The position numbers and the translations under genes are program-made. This document shows positions 10,163-18,542 of a stretch of 64,000 nucleotides of DNA, piece by piece. Below the pieces are notes generated by a model. That model was not told the origin of the DNA, ran no database searches, and saw only the letters and a list, made by a program, of their open reading frames with translations. The stretch comes from Pelagicoccus enzymogenes. Its GTDB lineage: Bacteria > Verrucomicrobiota > Verrucomicrobiia > Opitutales > Opitutaceae. The stretch's first letter is position 1, and every line of letters begins with the position of its first letter. The stretch covers positions 479,523 through 543,522 of the forward strand of contig NZ_JACYFG010000007.1 of the NCBI RefSeq assembly GCF_014803405.1, written 5' to 3'.

Positions 10163-12779
10163 TGTTTAGGTCGAGCGATTGCAGAGAGCTTGGAAGTTCG
10201 GAGCGGGCGATGTCGGATTGGAGCTTCTTTAGGAGCTGATAGGCGTCTGCGAAGCGCGGCGCTTCCTCGAGGGCTTGCAAGACATGTCGTTTTGCTCCGC
10301 GTGGATCGGTGGCTCCCGTCAGGAGAGCCATCTGGTAGTGGAGGGAAGGGCGATCTGGAGTCTTGAGGGCGAGCAGGGCGGAGATTGCCTCGATCGATTT
10401 TTGCGACAAGTCCATGGCTTGCGAGGAACTTAGCAACGAACGCCAGGGCGTTTCGGCCATGGGGTTGATCGCGAGCCAGGCGCTCGACCATTTGAGAATT
10501 TCCTGGGGATCGCCCCTTTCTCCAGCCAGTTCCAGCAGGCGGATTACGGGAGGAAGGCGATGCGTTTCGTGCTCCACCATCACTTTCAGAATTCGTGCCT
10601 CCTCTTCCTTGTATCCGATGCCACGATACGCCTTGGAGAGTGGCCAGTGGGCATTTTCGGGGCCGGGCAGGTATCCGGCGGACTGGGCGAGGGCTTCCAG
10701 CTCTTCGATGGCTTCCTCCCATTTTTCCGCTTCGAGCGAGGCGAGGGCGTTGTCTAGTTTGGCGCTGTAGTTGGTCTGTGGAGAGGCGAGATCCATTACG
10801 GCGCCGATAGGTCCGCCTTGCGATTCGAATCGATAGGAGCTGGCGAGGGCGGACGCTTTTGCTTCGGCGAATGCTGCGAATTCTTCGTCCAGTTCCGCAA
10901 GCGGCGCAAGGTGTCGCTCCAGTCCGTCGTTGATGGATACGCCATCCCCGAGGGAGACCAGCAGGTCGCGCAACGGATCCATCCCGAAGCGTTGAGCGAT
11001 GTATTCGACGACTAGATACGATTGGTAGTAGGCGAACTGCACGTCTTCGCCGTCGGTGGCTTGAAGGAAGGCGGCGCTCATTGAGCTGATGGGCTGCATC
11101 TGGCCAGACAGGATACGGGAGCGGTAGGAGGCGCTCATGCGTTGTCCCCAAGCTGGGTTTTCGACTTTCTCCTCGTAGACCGATAATCCCTCGGACAACC
11201 AGCGCGGCATGCGGTTGTTGGTGAGGTGCAGCGTGACGGTGTGGCAGAACTCGTGGTAGAGCACGGCTTCCCAGTTGTTGAAGCGAGTGGAGGGGCTGTT
11301 GATGGTGAAGACGGGGCCGAAGCAGACCCCGAGGAAGCCGGGGTTGCCCGGAACGCCGAAGGTTCGCGTTTCGAAGTCTGCCGGATTGGGATAGATTTCC
11401 ACGGTGGTCTTCTGAGGAAGCTCGATGCCGTAGCGTTCGGTCAACTTAGCATGGGCCTGCTCGAGCACTCGCAGGGCTCTGGGACCATAGACGGGAGCCT
11501 CCTCCTTGCTCATGCGGATGAGGAAGTGCTCCGACTCGAGGGTTTCGAAGTGGTATAGGCGGTCCCGCAGCGTCACGAGGTTGTAGGCGGAAATGTTGTA
11601 GGGATCCGATTCGTGCACGGCATCGGCGAGCGGCCAGGCCTCGTCGTTTTTTCCGAGCCGCAGGAGGTCTTGGGCGAGCTGGATACGGGCGGGATTGTAG
11701 GAGTCGTCCAGGCCAAGTGCGATCCGCTGGTGGCTGGCTCCGTCGCTGAAGCGGTACTTGCGGGAGAGTTGCTTGCCGATGCGGTAGTCGACTTCCGGAT
11801 TGCCGTTCCAGCTTGCGAGGGCTTTGGCGCGTTGGAGGTCGCCTTCCTCGCTGTCGTTGCGGATGTAGGCAAGCGTGGCCTTCAAGGCGAGCGCGTTCGG
11901 GGACTTGGGATTGGTTTGCAGGGCGGCGTCCAGGTTTTGCTCGGCGGCTTCGTAGGATTCCGCGGCAATCAAATGTTCGGCGAGCAGAATCAGCGTGGGG
12001 GAATGGCGAGGGTTAATTGCGAGGGCCTGCTGGGCGAAGTTGAGCAGCTGGGAGCGATCGCCCTCTTGGAAGGCGGCGGCGAGACCGGACAGAAGCTCGA
12101 CGTTTCCGGGATGTTCGACGAGCCCTTCTTGGAAAGCCTTGGAGGCGAGTTTGAAGTCGTCCTTGGAGAGGGCGAGGTTGCCGGTTCCCAAAAAGGCGGA
12201 AACCGGTTTGCTGCTGAACTCTTGGGCCCGGCGGAAAAAGTTCTCCAGAACGAGCTTAGGCTCCACGTCGAACAGCAGGGCGATGTGGCCGATAGCGACG
12301 AGGTTTTCCGGGTCGTAGCCGTAGCGGCGGGAACGTTCGTTGACGAGGTAAGCGAGGGCTTCCTTTTGTCTTTCAGCTTCTTCGGGACGGCCCGTGTAGA
12401 GGGCCGCTTCGCGCAGGAGAAGGCGAGGCCGGATCTCGTAGGCGCGTTCCTTGACGTAGGCGTCGAGGGATTCGTAGGCCTCTTCGTACTGGCCGAGAGC
12501 GAAACGGGAACGGGCTTCTATGACGACCCAATCGATGACCCAAGGATCCAGGTCTTTGGCAGCTTGGGCGTACTCGATTGCCTTTTCGTATTGGCCGGAG
12601 TTGTAGAGCGAATGCGCCGTCTCGAGGTTTGGGGCCTCGGCGAGGATAGAAACGGTGTCTACAGCCTTCGTTGCGTTGAGCAAAAAGAGGCACAGAAGGG
12701 TGACCCAAATCCAAGGGAAGGGCGTTGCCCCCGATGGGCTGTCGTTTTTGGGTCTGGGTCCGTTAGGCACGTGGGACAA
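10146..12779 (-). CDS. TPR protein with peptidase MA-like (gluzincin) metalloprotease domain
   Basis: The protein has 877 residues. An N-terminal hydrophobic segment (PFPWIWVTLLCLFLLNATKA) is a signal peptide or anchor. TPR repeats fill roughly residues 50-410. A peptidase-MA-like domain follows, with the zinc-binding HEFCH near residue 512 in LYHEFCHTVTLHL and a downstream WLSEGLSVYEE that supplies the glutamate ligand, the usual HExxH...E layout. More TPR-like helices make up the C-terminus. It heads the minus-strand operon that runs through MoxR to the left edge, and its promoter would lie in the 233-base gap before 13013. It is predicted to act outside the cytoplasm; the substrate is unknown. 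Confidence 0.86.
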   Translation of the reverse strand: MSHVPNGPRPKNDSPSGATPFPWIWVTLLCLFLLNATKAVDTVSILAEAPNLETAHSLYNSGQYEKAIEYAQAAKDLDPWVIDWVVIEARSRFALGQYEEAYESLDAYVKERAYEIRPRLLLREAALYTGRPEEAERQKEALAYLVNERSRRYGYDPENLVAIGHIALLFDVEPKLVLENFFRRAQEFSSKPVSAFLGTGNLALSKDDFKLASKAFQEGLVEHPGNVELLSGLAAAFQEGDRSQLLNFAQQALAINPRHSPTLILLAEHLIAAESYEAAEQNLDAALQTNPKSPNALALKATLAYIRNDSEEGDLQRAKALASWNGNPEVDYRIGKQLSRKYRFSDGASHQRIALGLDDSYNPARIQLAQDLLRLGKNDEAWPLADAVHESDPYNISAYNLVTLRDRLYHFETLESEHFLIRMSKEEAPVYGPRALRVLEQAHAKLTERYGIELPQKTTVEIYPNPADFETRTFGVPGNPGFLGVCFGPVFTINSPSTRFNNWEAVLYHEFCHTVTLHLTNNRMPRWLSEGLSVYEEKVENPAWGQRMSASYRSRILSGQMQPISSMSAAFLQATDGEDVQFAYYQSYLVVEYIAQRFGMDPLRDLLVSLGDGVSINDGLERHLAPLAELDEEFAAFAEAKASALASSYRFESQGGPIGAVMDLASPQTNYSAKLDNALASLEAEKWEEAIEELEALAQSAGYLPGPENAHWPLSKAYRGIGYKEEEARILKVMVEHETHRLPPVIRLLELAGERGDPQEILKWSSAWLAINPMAETPWRSLLSSSQAMDLSQKSIEAISALLALKTPDRPSLHYQMALLTGATDPRGAKRHVLQALEEAPRFADAYQLLKKLQSDIARSELPSSLQSLDLNNEFLR

Positions 12780-13012
12780 GGGGATTGGCGAACTGCGGCG
12801 GCACAGTAGGTGAAACGGCTTGCCGCGAGCGGAGATTGCGTTCGTTCGGGCGAGTTTCGCTTGGGTGCCGCGATTGGGAGACTATGGCGCGCAAGCTAGT
12901 CATGCGCCACTTGATGGACCCGAAACAGGTCGCGCGTTTTCGCACTAGGGTTGGAAGGGCGTTTTGGAGTTGCGAGATAAAGGTGGGAGACTCTTTCTGG
13001 CGGCGTTTGTTC

Positions 13013-13915
13013 ATGAGACCATTGACGCTCAGCTTCTATTTCCAGGTTTTCGTCTGCGCCGCCCTGTGGGGTAGCGCGTTTCCGGTGATCAAATTGAGCT
13101 ACGAGGCGCTGGCGATCGAGGGATTTGGCGAACGCATGCTTTTTGCGGGATTGCGATTCACGCTGGCGGGTTTGCTGATCGTGCCATTCTGCCGCAGCTC
13201 GGTGCTCGAGACCGCGCGCCAGGCTCCCCGTGGCTTGCTCGTTTGGGTGATTCTGGGGCAAACGGTTTTTCAGTATGTGTTTTTCTACTACGCCCTCAGC
13301 GTTTCCAGCGGTACATTGGGGGCGCTGCTGGCGGGAGGCGGGAGTTTCTGGTGGATGCTGCTGGCTCCGTTTCTCCTCAAGACGTCAGCTCCGAATGCGA
13401 AGCAATGGGGGTTAATTGTCCTTTGTTCGGTTGGAATCGGCGTAGCGGTCTACGCTCCCGGAGCAGGGAGCGGGCAGGTGGCGATCGGGGCGGCATCCTT
13501 TCTCTTGGCCTCGCTTTCTGGAGCGTTTGGAGCAATCGGCCTCAAAAAGCTTTCCGCGTTCCACGGGAGCCGAGCGATCACCTCGATTTCGCTCTTCGTT
13601 GGCGGATTGGTCTTGGCCTTGCTGGGGTTGGGCGGCTGGCAGGGATTTTGGCAGGACTTGGGGCTGGGAGCAGTTTGGGTTCTGCTCTACCTCGCCTTTT
13701 TGTCGGCCACGGCGTTCACCCTTTGGAATCGGTTGATAGAGCAGTACAGCGTCAATGTCCTGTCTGCCTACCGTTTTCTGATACCGCTTTGCGGAGTACT
13801 GGAGTCAGCGCTCTTCGTCCCCGGAGAGTCGGTAGGGATTGGAATCGTGCTCGGAGGCGCGTTGATCCTCGGTTCGCTCTATGGAATGAGCCGGATCGAG
13901 AACGCTCGGGGTTAG
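13013..13915 (+). CDS. EamA-family drug/metabolite transporter
   Basis: From ATG 13013 (MRPLTLSFYFQVFVCAALWG) the protein is about 300 residues with ten predicted helices in two EamA repeats, the standard DMT size. The first helix holds the family motif ALWGSAFPVIK. The frame is open a further 76 codons upstream, but that part is hydrophilic, arginine-rich and unlike EamA N-termini, so the later start is preferred. No strong Shine-Dalgarno is visible. It is divergent from the TPR-protease operon and convergent with the SBF-like symporter gene. Substrate unknown. Confidence 0.85.
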   Translation: MRPLTLSFYFQVFVCAALWGSAFPVIKLSYEALAIEGFGERMLFAGLRFTLAGLLIVPFCRSSVLETARQAPRGLLVWVILGQTVFQYVFFYYALSVSSGTLGALLAGGGSFWWMLLAPFLLKTSAPNAKQWGLIVLCSVGIGVAVYAPGAGSGQVAIGAASFLLASLSGAFGAIGLKKLSAFHGSRAITSISLFVGGLVLALLGLGGWQGFWQDLGLGAVWVLLYLAFLSATAFTLWNRLIEQYSVNVLSAYRFLIPLCGVLESALFVPGESVGIGIVLGGALILGSLYGMSRIENARG

Positions 13916-13999
13916 CTGGCGGCCACTGCGGTCGCTGGCCAAAGCATGGCGATACGTCGCATGCGAATTTAGGCTCGAGAGCCCTTGTCCGGGGGCAGG

Positions 14000-15016
14000 T
14001 CAACCGGACACCTTCTTGGCGAAAAGGGGACTAAGGCTTCCAGCCAAGAAAAGCTGGAAGGCGTGGTAGCAGAGCAGGGGGAGAATAATCAGGCCTAGGG
14101 AGGCTGCTTGTTCCTCGCCTGGGGATGCGGCGAAAATAAGCGTCGCCATGGGAACGCCGGCAGCGAGCGTTTTTTGCGAACCGCAATAGAAGGCTGCGAT
14201 CCGTTCCGGCAGCTGGGGCGATCCCAAGGGGCTGGCCAGCCAGACCAGTCCCGAGAAGAGTAACAAGAACAATGCGGATAGGAAGAGGGCTCCTAGCAGT
14301 TCGGTGGCGTCGACCTCTTGCCAGATGCCGCTGGCGAAACTGCTGCAGAAGGCTGCGTAAACGATATACAGCACGAAGGCGTTGCTCAGCCGCTTGAAGA
14401 GGCGCTTTGACGCTTGAGCCCAAGCTCGCGCCAGAGGACGGACCGCTTGCCCGATCAGAAGGGGCAAAAGCACCAGCAGGGAGAGTTTCGCTATCAGGGG
14501 GGCGAGGGGAATCGCGGTGTCGATGGAAGCTCTGAGCAGGCTCGCGCAGAGAATGGGGGTTGCGAAGATGCCGAGCACGTTGGCGGAGGTAGCGGAGAAG
14601 AGGGCGGCTGAGCTGTCGCCTTCGCTATTGGAAGTCATCACGATTGCCGAAGAAATAGTGGTCGGCAAAGTGGAGAGATAGAGGAATCCGATTTTAAGGT
14701 CGGCTTGAATCCAAGTTCCAAATACGAGCAGGAAGCAAATCATGCTCAGGGGGGCCAGCAAGAAGATGGCGAACAGGCTGAAGAGGTGCAGTCGCAGTTT
14801 GGCGGCGCTGGCGAGCAATTGGCGAGTGGGCAAGGATAAGCCCTGAATCAGAAACGTCAGGGCGACCGCGACCTTCGTAGTGGTCTCGGGGTGGAGGGGG
14901 CCGCCGTTGGCTCCGACTTCGGGGGCGAGGGAGGCGGCAAGGGCGACGGCGAGGAGGGCTGCAGTAAATCCGTGTCCGCGGGCGAGTTTGTGGAACTGGC
15001 GAGTGGCTTTTTGCAA
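14000..15016 (-). CDS. Bile acid:sodium symporter-like transporter (SBF-like family)
   Basis: The 338-residue integral membrane protein has about ten helices. It shows SBF-like features: TFLIQGLSLPTRQL early on, TLPTTISSAIVMTSNSEGDS mid-protein, and FYCGSQKTLAAGVPMA late, which is a conserved glycine-serine-glutamine motif. This matches the YfeH/RCH1 branch rather than classical bile-acid transporters. Substrates of this branch are poorly known, so none is proposed. The gene is convergent with the EamA transporter and divergent from the multiheme cytochrome lipoprotein (128-base shared upstream region). Confidence 0.87.
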   Translation of the reverse strand: MQKATRQFHKLARGHGFTAALLAVALAASLAPEVGANGGPLHPETTTKVAVALTFLIQGLSLPTRQLLASAAKLRLHLFSLFAIFLLAPLSMICFLLVFGTWIQADLKIGFLYLSTLPTTISSAIVMTSNSEGDSSAALFSATSANVLGIFATPILCASLLRASIDTAIPLAPLIAKLSLLVLLPLLIGQAVRPLARAWAQASKRLFKRLSNAFVLYIVYAAFCSSFASGIWQEVDATELLGALFLSALFLLLFSGLVWLASPLGSPQLPERIAAFYCGSQKTLAAGVPMATLIFAASPGEEQAASLGLIILPLLCYHAFQLFLAGSLSPLFAKKVSG

Positions 15017-15144
15017 GATGGCCCGAGCATGGTCGAGGTCGAGCCGCTGTCTAACTTTTGTTTGCGTGGGAGTTCCAAAGTTGGAAGCAGGCAGGATTAT
15101 TCTGGAAGCGGCGGCAGAAATGGATTGTTAGATGGGGTTGTCGC

Positions 15145-17298
15145 ATGAATCGATACTCCCCCCAGAAATCCCTTTTTGTTTTAGGCGCCGCTTACGTGGT
15201 GGTAATGGCCTTGGTCTTTGGTTGCACCAAGTTGGAAAAGGCGCCGGAAAGCGCCACCCAGCAGCGACCGGTGGCGGCTCCGGACCCGCACGGCGATTGG
15301 CGCCAGCCTGAGACCTGTTTGAAGTGCCACGAGGAGGAGCACAAGTCTTGGGTCGGCAGCCATCACGCCAACGCGAACCGATTCGTCGACATCGAGACGG
15401 ATGCCGCCCGCTACGGCGTGGGCGAATTCGAGGATGCGGCTGGGCGCGAGTATCGCGTCAGCTACGAGGAGGGAGCTTTTCTCATAGCGGAAAAGAACGC
15501 AGACGGGGAATTCCTGCCTGCGAAAGCGAAGGCGGTGATCGGCTTGACTCCCTTGCAGCAACCGCTGGTGGAGAGCGATCGAGGCCGCTGGCAGGCCCAC
15601 GCTATGGCATGGGACGTCGACAAGAAGGAGTGGTTCAACGTTTTCGGAGACGAGGAGCGCCTGCTGGGCGAGTGGGGGCATTGGTCCGGTCAGGGAATGA
15701 ACTGGAACTCCAATTGTGCGTGGTGCCACACGACCGAGTACGAAAAGAACTACGATCCCGCAAAGGATAGCTACGCAAGTAGCTGGACTCACCAGGGGAT
15801 CAGCTGCATCGCCTGCCACTCGGACATGGAGCAGCACGTGGCGACCGCGGGATCGGACGACTACGTCGCTCCGGAAAAGCCAGACATGCGGGTGATGATG
15901 GAGAATTGCGCCAGCTGCCACGCTCGTCGAGAAGAGCTGTCCGGTGGAGGTTTCGAGGCGGGTGAGTCTTTCGAGGACCACTATCGTCTCATGCTCTACG
16001 ACCACCCGACGGCTTACTTCCCTGACGGCAAGGCGAACGAGGAGAATTTCGTTTGGGGCTCGTTCATGCACAGCAACATGGGGCATGCCGGCGTCTCTTG
16101 CATGGATTGTCACGACCCGCATGCAGCGACCTTGAAACTGCCGGCGGATACGAACGCGACTTGTATCCAATGTCACAGTACGGGAAACCTGGGGGCCAGC
16201 ATTGTGGACTTGTCGACGCATAGCCGTCACCCCATTGGTTCAACCGGAGATTCCTGCGTGGCCTGTCACATGCCCGAGAGGCCGTACATGGCTCGCGATC
16301 CGCGGCGCGACCATGGTTTTACGATTCCGGACCCCTACATGGCAAAAACCTTTGGCACGCCCGACGCTTGCACCGAGTGTCACCAGGATATGGAGACGGA
16401 CGAGTTGCTGGCGCGATTCGATGAATGGTGGGGACAGTCGGATCGAGTTGAGGACCTGAGGGGTAGAGCCCATTTGTTGAGCGAGGCTTGGACAGGCTCT
16501 CTAGCTACCCCAGGTCTCATAATCGAACGATTGAAGGCGGCCGAAAACCACTATTGGCAGGCGAGCTGGTTGCGTCTGTTGCGAGGTTTTACGCAACTGG
16601 AAGAGGTTCGCGACATTGCCCTTGAGTACAAGGATTCGGAGCATGCGATCGTGCGTGACGCTGCGATCTTCTTGCTTGGTTCGCGACAAGACAGCCTCCA
16701 GTCCCTACAGGAGGCCTTGGAGGATCCCTCTCGAATCGTTCGTATGCAAGCGGCGGATACGCTAGCCAGTAGCCCATACCTAAGCGAATCAATGAGGGAG
16801 GAGTACAATGAGTACTTGCTCTACAACGCGGACCGCCCGTCTGGAGCCCTGAAGCTTGCCTCTCAAGCCGCGAACCTAGGAGATGCGAAGCTCACCCAGC
16901 AATACGGCGAGCTTGCAGTCAGCTTCGATCGCAAGAGCGCGCCGATTCGCTACGACGTGGCGATCCTCTACGATCGCGTCGGTTTGGTCAGCGAGGGGCT
17001 GCAGCATTTGCGAATTGCGAGCGCTTACGATCCAAGCTCTGGGCTGTATCCTTTTTCCATTGGCCTTCTGCTCGCGGAGCAAGGCAAGATGGAAGAGGCC
17101 GCAAGCTCGATCAAGAAAGCCCTTCGCATCGAGCCCGAGCAGCATCGCTGGTGGTACAACCTCTCCGTCATGCAGACCAGATTGGGCGATGTGGCGGGAG
17201 CCCGGGCCAGCCTTCAGGAGGCCTTGAGGTTGGAGCCCAGCGAGCCCGCATATTTGCAATTCATGCAGCAGCTCTCGGGATCCGCGGCGGGCCAGTAA
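15145..17298 (+). CDS. Octaheme c-type cytochrome lipoprotein with HEAT-like and TPR repeats
   Basis: The protein is 717 residues from ATG 15145 (MNRYSPQKSLFVLG); a longer open frame upstream lacks a signal peptide. The signal peptide ends in VFGC, a lipobox-like site. Eight CxxCH motifs follow: CLKCH, CAWCH, CIACH, CASCH, CMDCH, CIQCH, CVACH and CTECH, so eight covalent hemes are expected. After about residue 425 the sequence turns into HEAT-like helical pairs (IVRDAAIFLLGSRQDSLQSL), then TPR repeats to the end. The first half resembles cytochrome c554-type multiheme proteins. It probably carries electrons outside the cytoplasm; partner and substrate are unknown. Related fusions occur in other Verrucomicrobia and Planctomycetes genomes. 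Confidence 0.88.
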   Translation: MNRYSPQKSLFVLGAAYVVVMALVFGCTKLEKAPESATQQRPVAAPDPHGDWRQPETCLKCHEEEHKSWVGSHHANANRFVDIETDAARYGVGEFEDAAGREYRVSYEEGAFLIAEKNADGEFLPAKAKAVIGLTPLQQPLVESDRGRWQAHAMAWDVDKKEWFNVFGDEERLLGEWGHWSGQGMNWNSNCAWCHTTEYEKNYDPAKDSYASSWTHQGISCIACHSDMEQHVATAGSDDYVAPEKPDMRVMMENCASCHARREELSGGGFEAGESFEDHYRLMLYDHPTAYFPDGKANEENFVWGSFMHSNMGHAGVSCMDCHDPHAATLKLPADTNATCIQCHSTGNLGASIVDLSTHSRHPIGSTGDSCVACHMPERPYMARDPRRDHGFTIPDPYMAKTFGTPDACTECHQDMETDELLARFDEWWGQSDRVEDLRGRAHLLSEAWTGSLATPGLIIERLKAAENHYWQASWLRLLRGFTQLEEVRDIALEYKDSEHAIVRDAAIFLLGSRQDSLQSLQEALEDPSRIVRMQAADTLASSPYLSESMREEYNEYLLYNADRPSGALKLASQAANLGDAKLTQQYGELAVSFDRKSAPIRYDVAILYDRVGLVSEGLQHLRIASAYDPSSGLYPFSIGLLLAEQGKMEEAASSIKKALRIEPEQHRWWYNLSVMQTRLGDVAGARASLQEALRLEPSEPAYLQFMQQLSGSAAGQ

Positions 17299-17367
17299 GA
17301 CGAAGGGTCAGCAAAATCGCCCGTTAGCCACGTGTTGCGAGCGCTTTGTAGGAATTTCCGCAGTCTC

Positions 17368-18519
17368 TCAGGAAATGAAATCGCGAATTTTGAGCGTCAC
17401 TTTGCTTTTAATGGGCTGTCCGCTTTCCAGCGCTGGGTAAAAAGGAACGTCAAGCAATAGCCTTCGAACGTCCGACTCCAGTTTGCTCTTTTGAGGAGAT
17501 ATTATTTTCAGGGATTGAGCCCTCCCATTCGCGTCCGTCGAGACTTCGATTTGCGTATCCAAAATCTTGGAGTCGAGGGAATTCAGGAAGTTGCTTGGCG
17601 CGAAAAGGGGAATGGGCGCAGCCGCTAGGCTGCCCGATGGGCTTTTGTTCGCGCGTGCGTTTCTCATGAACTTGATGGCTTCGGAGCGAGGGAGGCCAAC
17701 AATCTTTGGTGAACGAATCGTAGCGATTTCTTGGTTGCCGTCATAGACAGCGACCGATGTTCCCAAGAGTGTGAAGTCGAGAGGAAATCCGTCCTCGTCG
17801 ATGGTGATCGTTTGGATGTTCGTTTCTTTGGCGTCCAATTCACGGAAAATTGGGCGCCGAATAATAGGTTGTTTGCCCGGCTCTTGATAATCGACAAATG
17901 CGACGAGGTAGGGAGCCTCGAGGCCTGGAGGAAGTTGAAGGTCAAAAGTCAACTGCACTGCGTCAAATGGGGCCTTCATGTCGGCTGGCATTTGTTGGGC
18001 GAAGTCTTCGATGCGACTGGTTTGTTCCATCGCGCTTTCGATTTCGTCGATGCCTTGGTTGAATACAGCGGTCGTATTGCCGCCTGACATTGCGGCCGCC
18101 TGCATGCGAGCGTAAACGTTTGCCCTGACTTGATCCTCTTGGATGCGGGCGTCGTTCTCCATTTTGGAAACGGCGGACTGCCAAACGAGTTTCGGGTCAG
18201 TGAGGGGCGAGTTTTTTTGGATTGCTTGGATTTCTCCCACTCCTGCGATGTGTTCGCTCATGCGAGTCTTGGGCACGAGTCGGATTTGACCGGCCTTTTT
18301 TCGCGGAAGGTCCACCGTGTCAGTCTCGCCCTGTAAACTTAGTTTTTTACGGTCGACCCCTACTAGTTGGTAGTCCGTGTCCTTGTGCAAAATGGAGATA
18401 TCCATTCCCACGAAATAATAGTATATCCTCTCTTCTGATTCGGCTGACGTGTTGACCGCTGACAAGAGATAAAGCAGCGCCGGTCCCAAGAGCTTGTGGT
18501 ATCTTGATCCAAGTAACAT
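17368..18519 (-). CDS. Secreted protein with a TonB C-terminal-like end
   Basis: The protein is 383 residues from ATG 18519. A strong Shine-Dalgarno, GGAGGG, lies six bases upstream and decides against the longer frame. A signal peptide (MLLGSRYHKLLGPALLYLLS) is followed by an unrecognised region with an Ala/Met/Gln-rich helix near residue 150. The last 70 residues read VSTDANGRAQSLKIISP, later VPFYPALESGQPIKSKVTL and IRDF. This resembles the TonB C-terminal fold, whose members carry a PAL-x-G-x-P-V pattern and end in a strand plus phenylalanine. That resemblance is my inference. It lies downstream of TonB-receptor, FG-GAP and TPR genes in one apparent operon. Confidence 0.72.
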   Translation of the reverse strand: MLLGSRYHKLLGPALLYLLSAVNTSAESEERIYYYFVGMDISILHKDTDYQLVGVDRKKLSLQGETDTVDLPRKKAGQIRLVPKTRMSEHIAGVGEIQAIQKNSPLTDPKLVWQSAVSKMENDARIQEDQVRANVYARMQAAAMSGGNTTAVFNQGIDEIESAMEQTSRIEDFAQQMPADMKAPFDAVQLTFDLQLPPGLEAPYLVAFVDYQEPGKQPIIRRPIFRELDAKETNIQTITIDEDGFPLDFTLLGTSVAVYDGNQEIATIRSPKIVGLPRSEAIKFMRNARANKSPSGSLAAAPIPLFAPSNFLNSLDSKILDTQIEVSTDANGRAQSLKIISPQKSKLESDVRRLLLDVPFYPALESGQPIKSKVTLKIRDFIS

Positions 18520-18542
18520 AATTCCCTCCGTTGGCTTGGTTT

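Noticed and set aside
11613..12809. Long plus-strand open frame opposite the TPR-protease gene
   Set aside because: Glycine/valine-rich antisense of a TPR gene, with no domain.
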